Positions 1 to 8,778 of a stretch of DNA of 64,000 bases are shown here, piece by piece. How positions within the stretch are numbered: position 1 is the first letter of the stretch; each line of letters starts with the position of its first letter. The notes under the pieces are model-generated. The model had not been told where the DNA came from. It saw nothing but the letters and a program-made list of their open reading frames with translations, and searched no databases. The position numbers were made by a program, and so were the translations under genes. The DNA comes from Flavobacteriales bacterium (GTDB lineage: Bacteria > Bacteroidota > Bacteroidia > Flavobacteriales_F > PHOS-HE28). The DNA lies in contig JADJCX010000002.1 in NCBI GenBank assembly GCA_016703005.1, forward strand, positions 248,001-312,000. Direction: 5' to 3'.

Positions 1-2221
1 ATGCGTCCATGCCCCATTGATCGAGCTGTTCGCCTTGAGGGATCGGCCGCGGGCCTTCGTACTCGGCATTCAATTGTGCGCTCCATTGCTTGGCGAACTT
101 CTGGCTCAACGCCACTTTTCCGTTGCCCGTCCAGCCGTTGTTGGTCACCGCACCCTCGGCCAGTCCTACTTCCAAGTACTGTAGAGTGCCGCTCAAGGTG
201 AATTGTGTACCCTTCAGCGGTTCCCACTTCACGGTGTTCTCCCAGCCGTAGGTCCAGCTGTCGTCGCCGTTCACGAACGTACTGACCAGGATGGAAGAGT
301 CGCTTGGGGATGGGAACACATAGCTCGTGATCAGGTCGCTCGTATGCTTCGCGAAGACAGAGGTGAGCCATGTGTGACGTTCCCCGATGGGTAGCAAGTG
401 GTTCACTTCACCGATCTCTATCAGCTCTGGTCCCAAAGCGGGGTTGCCTATGCGAAAACTGCGGCTGTCACTGAACATCACGAAGGGCATCACCTGCCAA
501 TGGTTAGGCCGATTGATCTTACGGCTTAGGTTGAATTGCAACTCGCGGGTGTTGTCCCATTTACGGCTTAGGTAGATCGCAGGGAACAAGGCCTTCAGGA
601 TATCGTCGGTGCCATCAGGATAGCGGATGGAGACCGACGGACTGCCATTGCGGGTTGCTTCGAACCAGGTCTGCTCAACGCGCAAGCCGGCCTGCAAGGC
701 CCAATGCATGCTCAGTTTATGCTGCCAGTTGAAGTAGATGGCGTTGATGATGTCGGTGACATTCTGATCGCTGCTCAAAAGGCTATCGGGTACTTCTGCA
801 CCGGCAAGGTTGTCGCGGAAGTACACGTCGAGGATATTGTACTCGCGCTTCATGCTGCTCTTCAGGCCGTATTCGAACCGTGTGCTATCGTTCTTGGGAG
901 CTTGGGCGTCGAACTGGAATGTCCATTGCTGGCCCTGGGTGCTTCCTGTGTTGTGCTGGATCACGGGGTTATCAGGAAGCAGCGCGCCGTTCGCGTCGTA
1001 TGCATAGCGGTCAAAGCGCGAGTCGCTTGCACGGTCACTCATGTTCCAGTTCAGGTCCGCCGTCCACTCCTTGCCAGGTTTCGGGCTTTTGCGCCGGAAT
1101 CCAAGTGATCCGTTCAGGTTGTACCCACCATTTTCCTGCACGTTGTGTTGGGTGCCGCTGCTGGTAGGTGTGCCGATACCATCCGTGTTGGTGAAGGTCT
1201 GGTCGTCCACCGTATTGAATCCACGACGGTTGAAACCTCCACCGATCGTAATGGTATTCCGGTTGGTGACCGCATAGTCGACCCCGATACGTCCGCCGTA
1301 CATCAAGCGCTCGCTATCGCTTTCGCCCAGCTGATCGAACGACCCGATGGTCTCTCCGTTCGCGAGGTCGGTGCGATTGCTTTTTTGGTCAGTGGTGTTG
1401 TCGTTGAAATTGAAATTGCCGCTCAAATTGTACGTAAGCGGTCCCTCCTTCACCTGGATGTTGCCGCTGCCTTGGTAGCGACCGTTCGTACCGATACCTG
1501 CTTGCAACTGTCCGGTATACCCGGGCTTGGTGGACTTCTTCAATACCACGTTAACAATGCCACCCGAGCTGTTGGCGTCGAATGCCACCCCAGGGTTGGT
1601 GATCACTTCAACGCGATCGATATCCTCGGCCGGGATCTGTTCCAACTGGATCAGCGTTGGTCGTCCGTCAATCAAGATCTGCGGCGAGGAACTGCGCATG
1701 GTCACGTTCCCTTCCACGTCAACACTTAGGCCCGGGACATTCTTCATCACATCGGTGGCATTGCCTCCGCGTGCGGCAAGGTCCTTGTCCACGTTGTAGA
1801 CACGCCGGTCCACTTGCAGCACCATGCGGTTCTTCTCGCCGGTCACTGTTGCATCCTTCAGCAGGGTGACATCGGGTTCGATGCGCAGGTTGCCGAGGTC
1901 CAGGTCAGGTTGTTCGCGTGTGATCGTCACCTCCCGCACCAAGGGTTTGTAACCGATATACCCCACCGATACCTTGAAGCGTCCGGGCCGCAAGCCATCC
2001 ACAACGAAATCGCCGTTGGCTTTTACGATACCCCCACCAATAATACTATCCTTAACAAGGCTGCGAACGGAAACCGTGGCGTACTCCGCAGGCGCATTCG
2101 TGCTCGCGTCAAGCACCCTTCCATAGATCTTCCCGATGGCCGGACCATTGGGGCGCTGAGCGCTGATCGTTCCGGAGAACAATGCGAACGTGAATAGGAT
2201 CGGCAGGGCCTGTTTGATCAT
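1..2221 (-). CDS. Outer-membrane beta-barrel protein, TonB-dependent-receptor-like (3' end outside window)
   Basis: Reading leftward from the ATG at 2221, the frame stays open to the window edge (about 740 codons), so the C-terminus is missing. The protein starts with a signal peptide (MIKQALPILFTFALFSGT...). A CarboxypepD-regulatory-like carrier domain follows at about residues 28-110 (GKIYGRVLDASTNAPAEYATV). Next is a plug-like region with motifs such as ATDVMKNVPGLSVD, ILIDGRPT and EVITNPGVAFDANSSGGIVN. The rest is a long beta-barrel with alternating aromatic and polar strands. This order matches the Bacteroidota 'outer membrane beta-barrel family' (TonB receptors without a recognisable TonB box). 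The substrate cannot be told; no SusD-like or specific uptake gene lies beside it inside the window. It is likely transcribed alone from the promoter at 2247-2254. Confidence 0.85.
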   Translation of the reverse strand, partial: MIKQALPILFTFALFSGTISAQRPNGPAIGKIYGRVLDASTNAPAEYATVSVRSLVKDSIIGGGIVKANGDFVVDGLRPGRFKVSVGYIGYKPLVREVTITREQPDLDLGNLRIEPDVTLLKDATVTGEKNRMVLQVDRRVYNVDKDLAARGGNATDVMKNVPGLSVDVEGNVTMRSSSPQILIDGRPTLIQLEQIPAEDIDRVEVITNPGVAFDANSSGGIVNVVLKKSTKPGYTGQLQAGIGTNGRYQGSGNIQVKEGPLTYNLSGNFNFNDNTTDQKSNRTDLANGETIGSFDQLGESDSERLMYGGRIGVDYAVTNRNTITIGGGFNRRGFNTVDDQTFTNTDGIGTPTSSGTQHNVQENGGYNLNGSLGFRRKSPKPGKEWTADLNWNMSDRASDSRFDRYAYDANGALLPDNPVIQHNTGSTQGQQWTFQFDAQAPKNDSTRFEYGLKSSMKREYNILDVYFRDNLAGAEVPDSLLSSDQNVTDIINAIYFNWQHKLSMHWALQAGLRVEQTWFEATRNGSPSVSIRYPDGTDDILKALFPAIYLSRKWDNTRELQFNLSRKINRPNHWQVMPFVMFSDSRSFRIGNPALGPELIEIGEVNHLLPIGERHTWLTSVFAKHTSDLITSYVFPSPSDSSILVSTFVNGDDSWTYGWENTVKWEPLKGTQFTLSGTLQYLEVGLAEGAVTNNGWTGNGKVALSQKFAKQWSAQLNAEYEGPRPIPQGEQLDQWGMDA

Positions 2222-2246
2222 TAACGTTCGCGCGCTCAAGGGGGAA

Positions 2247-2254
2247 CAAAAGTA
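2247..2254 (-). promoter_or_regulatory. Bacteroidota-type -7 element (TACTTTTG) of the beta-barrel gene
   Basis: On the minus strand TACTTTTG matches the Bacteroidota consensus TAnnTTTG exactly and lies 25 nt before the ATG at 2221. A TTC trinucleotide (consensus TTG) lies 19 nt upstream of it, within the expected -33 spacing. Confidence 0.6.
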
Positions 2255-2348
2255 GCCGGGCCTTATGCGCCGGGAACCATCGCAGTGCGCGGAACCATGC
2301 ACACCATCGTTGGTTTAACCACTTTTCACGTGTTGGGCCACAAAAGAG

Positions 2349-2377
2349 AAAACCCCCGGCAATGTGCCGAGGGTTTT
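2349..2377 (-). terminator. Rho-independent terminator after the RRM gene
   Basis: On the minus strand AAAACCCTCGGC pairs with GCCGGGGGTTTT around a five-base loop and is followed by a T-rich stretch (CTCTTTTG). It sits about 20 nt beyond the stop codon of the RRM gene and before the receptor gene promoter. Confidence 0.8.
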
Positions 2378-2398
2378 CGTTGTCGATAGTTGTTTGGA

Positions 2399-2869
2399 TC
2401 ACTCGTCGCCGAAACCGCTGCCGCCGCGATCGTAACCGCCGCCTCCGCCGCCGCGCTCGCGACGCTCGTAGCCGCCACCGCCGCTGCCACCGCGATCATA
2501 ACCGCCTCCGCCACCGCGGCCGCCGCCATAACCACCACCGCCACCACGACGGTCGCCACCACCGCCACCGTAGCCACCGCCACCGCCGCGACGCTCACCA
2601 CCACCTCCGAAACCGCCACCACCTTCGGTGCGAGGACGAGCCTCGTTCACCACCAGGTCGCGTCCGCTAACGTTGAAGCCGTTCAGTGCTGCGATCGCTG
2701 CACGTCCGCCTTCGTCGTTCGCCATTTCCACGAACCCGAAGCCACGGCTACGATTCGTTGCCTTGTCCAAGATGATCTTTGCCGACGTCACTTCGCCGTA
2801 TTGGCCGAACAGTTCCTGGAGGTCTTGGTCCTTAACGCTGTACGGAATGTTCGCTACGTAAATGTTCAT
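2399..2869 (-). CDS. RNA-binding protein with one RRM and a Gly/Arg-rich tail
   Basis: The 156-residue protein starts at MNIYVANIPYSV. The RRM covers about residues 1-80: RNP2 is NIYVANIPY and RNP1 is RSRGFGFVEM. From residue 82 to the end almost only Gly, Arg, Tyr and Asp occur, in RRGGGGGYGGG-like units, which makes an RGG-type disordered tail. Such small RRM proteins of cyanobacteria and Bacteroidota bind single-stranded RNA and are often linked to cold response. In-frame codons exist further upstream (to 2968), but the RRM begins exactly at 2869 and the preceding stretch looks like leader. A TACTTTGG element at 2924-2931, about 55 nt upstream, could be its promoter. The tail DNA is strongly repetitive. 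Confidence 0.9.
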   Translation of the reverse strand: MNIYVANIPYSVKDQDLQELFGQYGEVTSAKIILDKATNRSRGFGFVEMANDEGGRAAIAALNGFNVSGRDLVVNEARPRTEGGGGFGGGGERRGGGGGYGGGGGDRRGGGGGYGGGRGGGGGYDRGGSGGGGYERRERGGGGGGYDRGGSGFGDE

Positions 2870-3022
2870 GTCCACTGACGGTTTGAGGTGCTTCCGTGTG
2901 TTTGGTTTTTGTGGAAGCGGGCGCCAAAGTAGGTAAATAACCTTGCTGGCAATGGCTTGTTGGCCCACCGCGACCGGTCGGGCCTGACCGGTGGGCCATC
3001 CATTGGGTGGGCAGCCCGTGGC

Positions 3023-3667
3023 TCAGACCAACCGTTTGCTCACCGCCTTGCTCACCGCCTCGGCATTACTGCGTACATGCAGCTTCTCATAGATCTTGCG
3101 CATATGGCTGTCCACGGTGTGGTAGCTGATGCCGAGCTCATCGGCGATCATCTTGTAGCTGCGGCCCTTCACGAGCTGAGTAAGTACCTCCTTCTCACGG
3201 TCGCTCAGCCCGAACTGTTCGGTGCTGGTCTCCGTTTCGTTCGCCCTGAACCGTGCCAAGACCTTCATTGCGATCGCAGGGGTCATGGGCGCGCCACCTG
3301 CATGTACGTCACGTATGGCCTGCATCATCTCCAGGGCGCTTGCGGTTTTCAGGATGTAGCCGCTGGCGCCAGCACAGATCGCATCGAACACCTTGTCCTC
3401 ATCATCGAAGACGGTTTGCATCAGGACGCGTGCTTCCGGATATCGCGCCCTGATCGTACGCACACCATCTATCCCGTTCATGCCCGGCATTTGGATGTCC
3501 ATCACGATCACATCGGGTTGCGCCGCATCGAGGTCGCGCATCATCTGCGAGAGATCAGGATGAACGGCCACGCACACCATGTCCTCCTGAGCGTCCACCA
3601 GCATGCGGAACATTTCACGCAGGTCCTTGCTATCGTCGAAGGCGATAACGCGGATGGGGTCCAGCAT
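3023..3667 (-). CDS. LuxR/NarL-family response regulator
   Basis: 214 residues. The receiver domain (about 1-125) carries the acidic pair D11/D12, the phospho-acceptor D57 (VIVMDIQMPG), T85 and K107 (GYILK). The C-terminal GerE/LuxR helix-turn-helix (about 148-212) reads LSDREKEVLTQLVKGRSYKMIADELGIS... . All key phosphotransfer residues are present, so the regulator looks functional. It is the natural partner of the HisKA_3-type kinase read from 8725 to 5624 on the same strand, although a broken beta-helix gene lies between them. The target genes are unknown. Confidence 0.92.
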   Translation of the reverse strand: MLDPIRVIAFDDSKDLREMFRMLVDAQEDMVCVAVHPDLSQMMRDLDAAQPDVIVMDIQMPGMNGIDGVRTIRARYPEARVLMQTVFDDEDKVFDAICAGASGYILKTASALEMMQAIRDVHAGGAPMTPAIAMKVLARFRANETETSTEQFGLSDREKEVLTQLVKGRSYKMIADELGISYHTVDSHMRKIYEKLHVRSNAEAVSKAVSKRLV

Positions 3668-4100
3668 GGCGAAGGGAAGGTATCGGAAGGAACAATGAAC
3701 GGTGGAAGGTGATCAACCCCGCCGTGGCCATCGCACCCGTCCCAATTCGAATTTGGGCACCCCAGATGCTGATGGCCGGCCGGGAAAAGTCGAAGCCGGG
3801 TCGATATGGCTCACTGAACGGAACACGTTGTTGGACAGCGTTCGTCGATCACATCAAGCTAGATGACCCGCTCGGCAGCAGCGCTCAGGGCGAATCCTCA
3901 CGCCCGCACCATTCGAAAAGCGATTTCCGCGTTCTGCGCACCGTGTGACCGTCAGCATCCCTAACGGCGTGCTGAGGTCCTGTGGAAGGCGCATCCACCC
4001 GCAGGGTGACGTGGCAGCGGGGTCGCGGAATACGGACACCCGTTCCTCTCCGCGGTATGCGGTGCAGCCCATCACCGATCGACGCTACAGGTCACCGTGC
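3668..4100. other. Non-coding or unrecognised stretch
   Basis: No convincing gene is visible between the response regulator start and the tail of the beta-helix pseudogene. Short open frames on both strands have no recognisable domain. The part nearest 4100 may be the ruined C-terminus of the pseudogene. Confidence 0.4.
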
Positions 4101-5616
4101 TCACCGGTGGTGATGCTTTGGGCCTTGGTCCGTATTGGCGATGGTATGCGATCCGTCGATCAACGCACCGGCATTGATCTGCGTAGTGATGTCGATCACA
4201 TCCGTTGCACCAACCGTCATCTCGACCAAGGTGCTCACATTATCATCGAACCAATATTGGTAAGCGGTCAAATTTCCGCTGTTACGATAGAAGAGCGAAG
4301 TCGATGGAACGCTCCACGCATTAGCGCATCCTGAATCCCATCGTTGGGTTAGGGTCGTTGCCAGGGCAGGGCAGCAACGTCCACAACGCAGGCGATAACT
4401 GATCCCACCAGCAACCGGGGTGGGGGTTCAACGCCGACCGTCATCGTCGAACCAGTAGCGGCAGGCGTTGATGGTTTGAGTCCACGTACGAGCAGCCCAG
4501 GGAAACAGGAGCGAAGTGTGCCAGCATGCGAAGGCGTTCACCAGCCCGGTGCTTATGGTGTGGTGCTGCTCGGCCTCGGCTTTGGGTTGAGCATCATCAG
4601 GATGGAAACGGCCAGTCGGAGGTCGATGCCCGAAGAAATGGCGATGTTCGCCACTTCGTAATGCGGGTTCACCGGACAGCACCGGGCTTGGAGGGTGATA
4701 GTCGTCAGAGGCCGAGGTCATTACCACCGAAACGCATTGGCGCCTGGGGTCCAACGCGCACGCGCATCGTCGCTGAACTCGTAGGTGTTGTTGAGTTCAT
4801 TCACGAAAATGGTGTTCGCGGTTTGGCTGAAGATGTTGCCGGAGCCGGTTGCTCCTGGGGGCAACCCGGCATTGGTGAAGATGCAGTTATTGGACGTGGA
4901 TATCCCGGGGGAGGTGATATCGAATGGCCGGGTAACAACACTCATAGATCCCGGCGCGGGTGGACCCGCCCGTTCCGGCCATTGCCGAACAGGAATTGCT
5001 CACAAACAATGTTGCCCAGCTTGTTCATTGTGGCCCCGGTTCCGGAGAATATGCAAAGTGTTATCGTATACTGTGCCGCCGTTGCTCGGGCATAGCAACG
5101 AAACCCTGAATATGCACTTCATCAAATACGCTCGATGAGCTTGGTCGTTCGAGTTGGCCGCAGAGCCACGGAACAGATTCATGCACTGGCAGCGTTGGAA
5201 GACCATGTTCCTGGGGTCATCATCCTGACCCGTCGGTCAGTACGCCGCGCTGGGACATCGTGCCTGAATTGTGATGGTCGGTGCAAGGAACCGCCGGAGG
5301 CAGCCGTGGTCGATGCCCGACTTTTGGAGAGCGTCGTGGTACCCGTTGCGCCCGTGCTATCCGGGTTGATGCCAGCCCCTAAGAAGTGGAGCATCTTGTC
5401 CACGATCAATGCCGGACCACCAAAGGAACCGCCGCTCAGGTACACGTGGTCACCGGTCTGGCCGGCCACCGCCGGTCCGATCTCGGTGAATACTTTCGGC
5501 TCGGTTCGACCTCGGTAGCTGCGCCAGGAGCGCAATAGGGCGAATGGAAATGAAGGAGAAGTGGTCGGTTCATGAAGCTCGTTGGTCTGTGCACGGCAAA
5601 ACTCCTGCACGGTCAT
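4101..5616 (-). pseudogene. Frameshifted right-handed beta-helix protein with YWFDD-type C-terminal repeats
   Basis: No single frame spans this stretch, but successive minus-strand frames give recognisable pieces. At about 5520-5300 there is IGPAVAGQTGDHVYLSGGSF... LHFLGAGINPDSTGATGTT, a typical start of a pectin-lyase-like parallel beta-helix (…GDTV…LLGAG…). At about 5100-4730 come TLHIFSGTGATMNKLGNIVCEQFLFGNG and SNNCIFTNAG...NIFSQTANTIFVNELNNTYEFSDDARARW. At about 4520-4430 and 4340-4100 come two YWFDD repeats (TINACRYWFDDDG and AYQYWFDDNVSTLVEM...INAGALIDGSHTI), a module common near the C-terminus of T9SS cargo. At least four frame changes are needed. It is either a decayed gene or a badly sequenced region; the limits are approximate. 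Confidence 0.55.
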
Positions 5617-5623
5617 CTGGCCA

Positions 5624-8600
5624 TCAATCCCGAATTCTCGCTAGGTCCACCTCAACGCCTACCAAGGTGCCGAGGCCCGGGGCGCTAGTAAGCATCAGGG
5701 TACTACCGAGGGAAGTCGCGCGGCGGTGCATGCTGCCAAGGCCATGGCCATCGGGATGCAGGTCTGGGTCGAAGCCCTTACCATCATCCTTCACGCTCAT
5801 GGCCAAGGTGCCGTTGCGGCGATGTAAGGAGACTTGCACGATGGAAGCGCCGCTGTACTTGCTCACGTTGTGTATGGCTTCTTTGAAAATGAGCACGATC
5901 TCCTTCCGGGCGTTCATCGGCAGTTTCAGGTCCTCTAGGCCTCCGCTTACCGAGAACGATACATCGATGCCCTTGCTCTCCAGTAGCTCGTTGGCGATGC
6001 GGCGCATGCGTTTCACCAAGGCTTCACCCTGATCGTTCTTCGGGTCTATAGCCCATACAATGTCGCTCATGCTGCGCAAGCTTTCGCTGCTGGTTTCGCC
6101 GATGCGCGCCAGCAGCTTCTTCACCTGCTGGTTCTCCACTGGCGAAAGCGATGCGGCAAGCTGACTGCCTATGGTGATGCTGCTGAGCGATGATCCCACT
6201 TCATCGTGCAGGTCGCTGGCGATGCGGTTGCGCACCGCCTGCAACTTCAAGGCCTGCAGCAGGCGATAGCGCGACCAAGCGCATGCCCGCTGCTCGCCAT
6301 CGCAGCTATGATCGCATAGAACCACCATCGCTTCCAGAACGGTGCGTTAACCGAAATGGTGAGCAGCAATTGCTCCGGACCCACTCGCCCAAAACCGTCC
6401 CTGACTTTCACCAACAAGCGATGCGTACCGATGGGCACGCCAGCGTAGCGGATACGTTCGCGCATGCCGATTGTGCGCCATTCTACTTCCACGCCTTCCA
6501 ACCTGTACTCGAGCAGCAGCGCTTGTGGATGCCCGAGGGCCACGGCGCTCACACCGATGTCGACCACACTGGAGCGATAGCTCAATTCCACGTTGGCGTC
6601 TTCCACGCGCAAGCGCTTTGCCTGCGGCTGTTGCGCCGGTGCAGAATGCTGCAGGCGCAAGGGCCGGAGCCTGTCGAAGCCCGCCGGCCGGAAGGTGAGC
6701 AGGGTGTTGTCGGCGCACAATGCCATTCGGCCATCGGGCAATGTGGTGATCGCCGTGGAGAGCTTCCGGAAGCGTTGGCCATCGTTCACCGGGACATGCA
6801 AAAAGGTGTTGTCGGTTGTGTCGAAGCGCAGCAAGCCATCGCCGGTGGTGATCCACAGGAACCGGCCGTTGCGTCGGTGGCGATGGCGTGCATGGCAGTG
6901 CGGCATCTTCGCGGGTGGGACAAAGCGGTCGACCTTACCGACAATGCACGCGTAACAACGCCTTTCGTAACGGCCCAACCGCTGTTCCGCATGCCATGAG
7001 ACTTGCGCACATCTTCACCCGAACGGCGAAATTCTCGGCCACCTCCGGGCCGGGTGGGGGCTGCGGTCGCCCAACTGGTGGAGACCATCGGAAGCTTGCC
7101 AGTGGTAGAGGCCGTTCACCGATCCGAACCAATAGCGGCCTTGTGTATCGCGTACCATGCTGCTCACCAGGCTGTACGAGTTCACCTTTTCGGCTGATGG
7201 CGGCATGGCTGCATCCAAGGACCTGCTGCGTTGGCACGTCCACCACTTGCACGCCGAAGCCCAAGGTGGCGATCACCAATACCGGCCGACCCTCACAGTA
7301 TCGGCCGAGAGACCCCGCACCTGGTACATGGTCCCGAGGGCGTACCGTGTGGTTCCCCACGTCGGAGGTTCCAGCGCCGCCATCACCGGCCCACCTTGTT
7401 CACCGCCATTGTGCCGATGCCGTACTCCGTTCCCACGATCCGCCTGCCCTGGTGATCGCTAGCTATCACCGTGGGTTGAAAGGCCCGGCCACCTCCGTTA
7501 TACGGCTGGTGGTGCAAGCCGGCCGCCTGCGGTCCTTTGAAGGAAGAATCCGTCCGATGAGAAGATCCGCACTCCGCTCCCTCTGCCTCCAGGCGGTGGA
7601 AGAACAGCTCCGGCTCTTCGCCTTCGGGTCATTGCTGAATAGTCCTGCATGGTGAACTGCCACTCCGGGTAGTTGGAACATGAAGTCCAAGCCATTGGGC
7701 GTGCCTAGCCATAGCGTGCCCCTGCTGGCACGGAACAGGCAGCGCACGTGGTCGCTGCTCAACGAGGAAGGGTCCGACCGGTCGCGGCCATACGACCATG
7801 GGGCCTGCCCTCAAGTGGCACATGGAGCAGGCCCTTTGCCGTATGCCCAACATTCAACCCGTTGTTCCATTGCGCCATAGCGATCACCTCCTCCTGCGTA
7901 GGGATCGACCGCGGGTGGCGGTCGGCGCTGCTGAAAGAAACAGGGCAGTCGCGCCATGGCACCACATCCGCCCCGTTCTGCCATCCTCCGCACACGAGGG
8001 AGTCGCCGATGAGCGCTGCGCATGTGAGTGTTTGTGAACTTGCGCGCTGTACGCGTGGATAGTGCGTGATGGACCCGTTGTGGCGATCGGCGATGAAGCT
8101 GAGGTAGTTGTTCAGCAGGCCGATCCACAGGTGTTCATCGCTCAATGGTGTGATGGCATGGCACCAACCGCGCGTATTGATGGGCGTGTCTGACGCTCGA
8201 GCTGGTGCGATGCTCGTACTGTCCGTCCAGTAGCTGAAGCGGAAGGTGCGCTTGTCGAGGAACATCATCGTTACCTCGCGCGATCCGATGAGCAGTGTGG
8301 TATCGTCCAGATCATACAGCGAGGTGAGTTTGTCGCTGGCCATGAAACTGACCAGCGTATCGCTTCGATCGAAGCGGCGCACCGCACCATCGCGTCCCCA
8401 GCCTGACCAAGCCCTTGTCCCGGGTAGCGGCCCATACGGTGCCTTGCCTGTCTTCGAGCACCGCTGCGATGCTCGCTTCGGAACCAACCACCTGCTGCAC
8501 CGTGCTGCCATCGTACCGGTTCAGCCCGCGCTCGGTGCCTATCCAGATGAAGCCTGCGCGGTCCTCGTACACGCATGTGATCGCGTTGTCGCTGAGACCG

Positions 8601-8725
8601 TGGTCGGTAGTGAGGTGTTGGAAGCGTAACACTTGTGCATGCGTTGGAAAGTTCGTTCCAACCACCAAGAACAGCCCGATGCCTATCGCCTTGTGCACGG
8701 TCCCAAAGTAGAGCAGCCCCTTCAA
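5624..8725 (-). pseudogene. Two-component propeller sensor histidine kinase, broken by several frameshifts
   Basis: The order of pieces on the minus strand is that of one sensor of about 1030 residues. It starts with a signal peptide (MKGLLYFGTVHKAIGIGLFLVVG...). Reg_prop propeller blades follow, such as YEDRAGFIWIGTERGLNRYDG, and in other frames LFRASRGTLWLGTPNGLDF. Next are a Y_Y_Y domain (YRLEGVEVEWRTIG...VKVRDGFGRVGPEQ), one membrane helix (FWKRWWFYAIIAAM), a HisKA_3 dimerisation box (IASDLHDEVGSSLSSI) and a HATPase domain ending ...DDGKGFDP...HGLGSMHRRATSLG. Frame changes are needed near 8398, 7800, 7680, 7470, 7000, 6960 and 6300. It is the likely partner of the LuxR regulator at 3023-3667. 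Whether it is decayed or only mis-sequenced cannot be decided here. Confidence 0.75.
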
Positions 8726-8730
8726 CGCAA

Positions 8731-8757
8731 CAGGGGCCCCGACATGCGGGGCCCCTG
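8731..8757 (-). terminator. Strong GC hairpin after the giant repeat gene
   Basis: CAGGGGCCCC and GGGGCCCCTG form a perfect 10-bp stem with a 7-base loop, between the stop codon at 8779 and the start of the kinase at 8725. The T-run is weak (TTGCGTTG), so it may also be an mRNA-stabilising hairpin. Confidence 0.6.
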
Positions 8758-8778
8758 CTCGAATGAGTGCGATGTGGG

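Noticed and set aside
2410..2620. Low-complexity plus-strand frames of Arg/His or Ala/Thr repeats.
   Set aside because: They are antisense shadows of the Gly-rich RRM tail.
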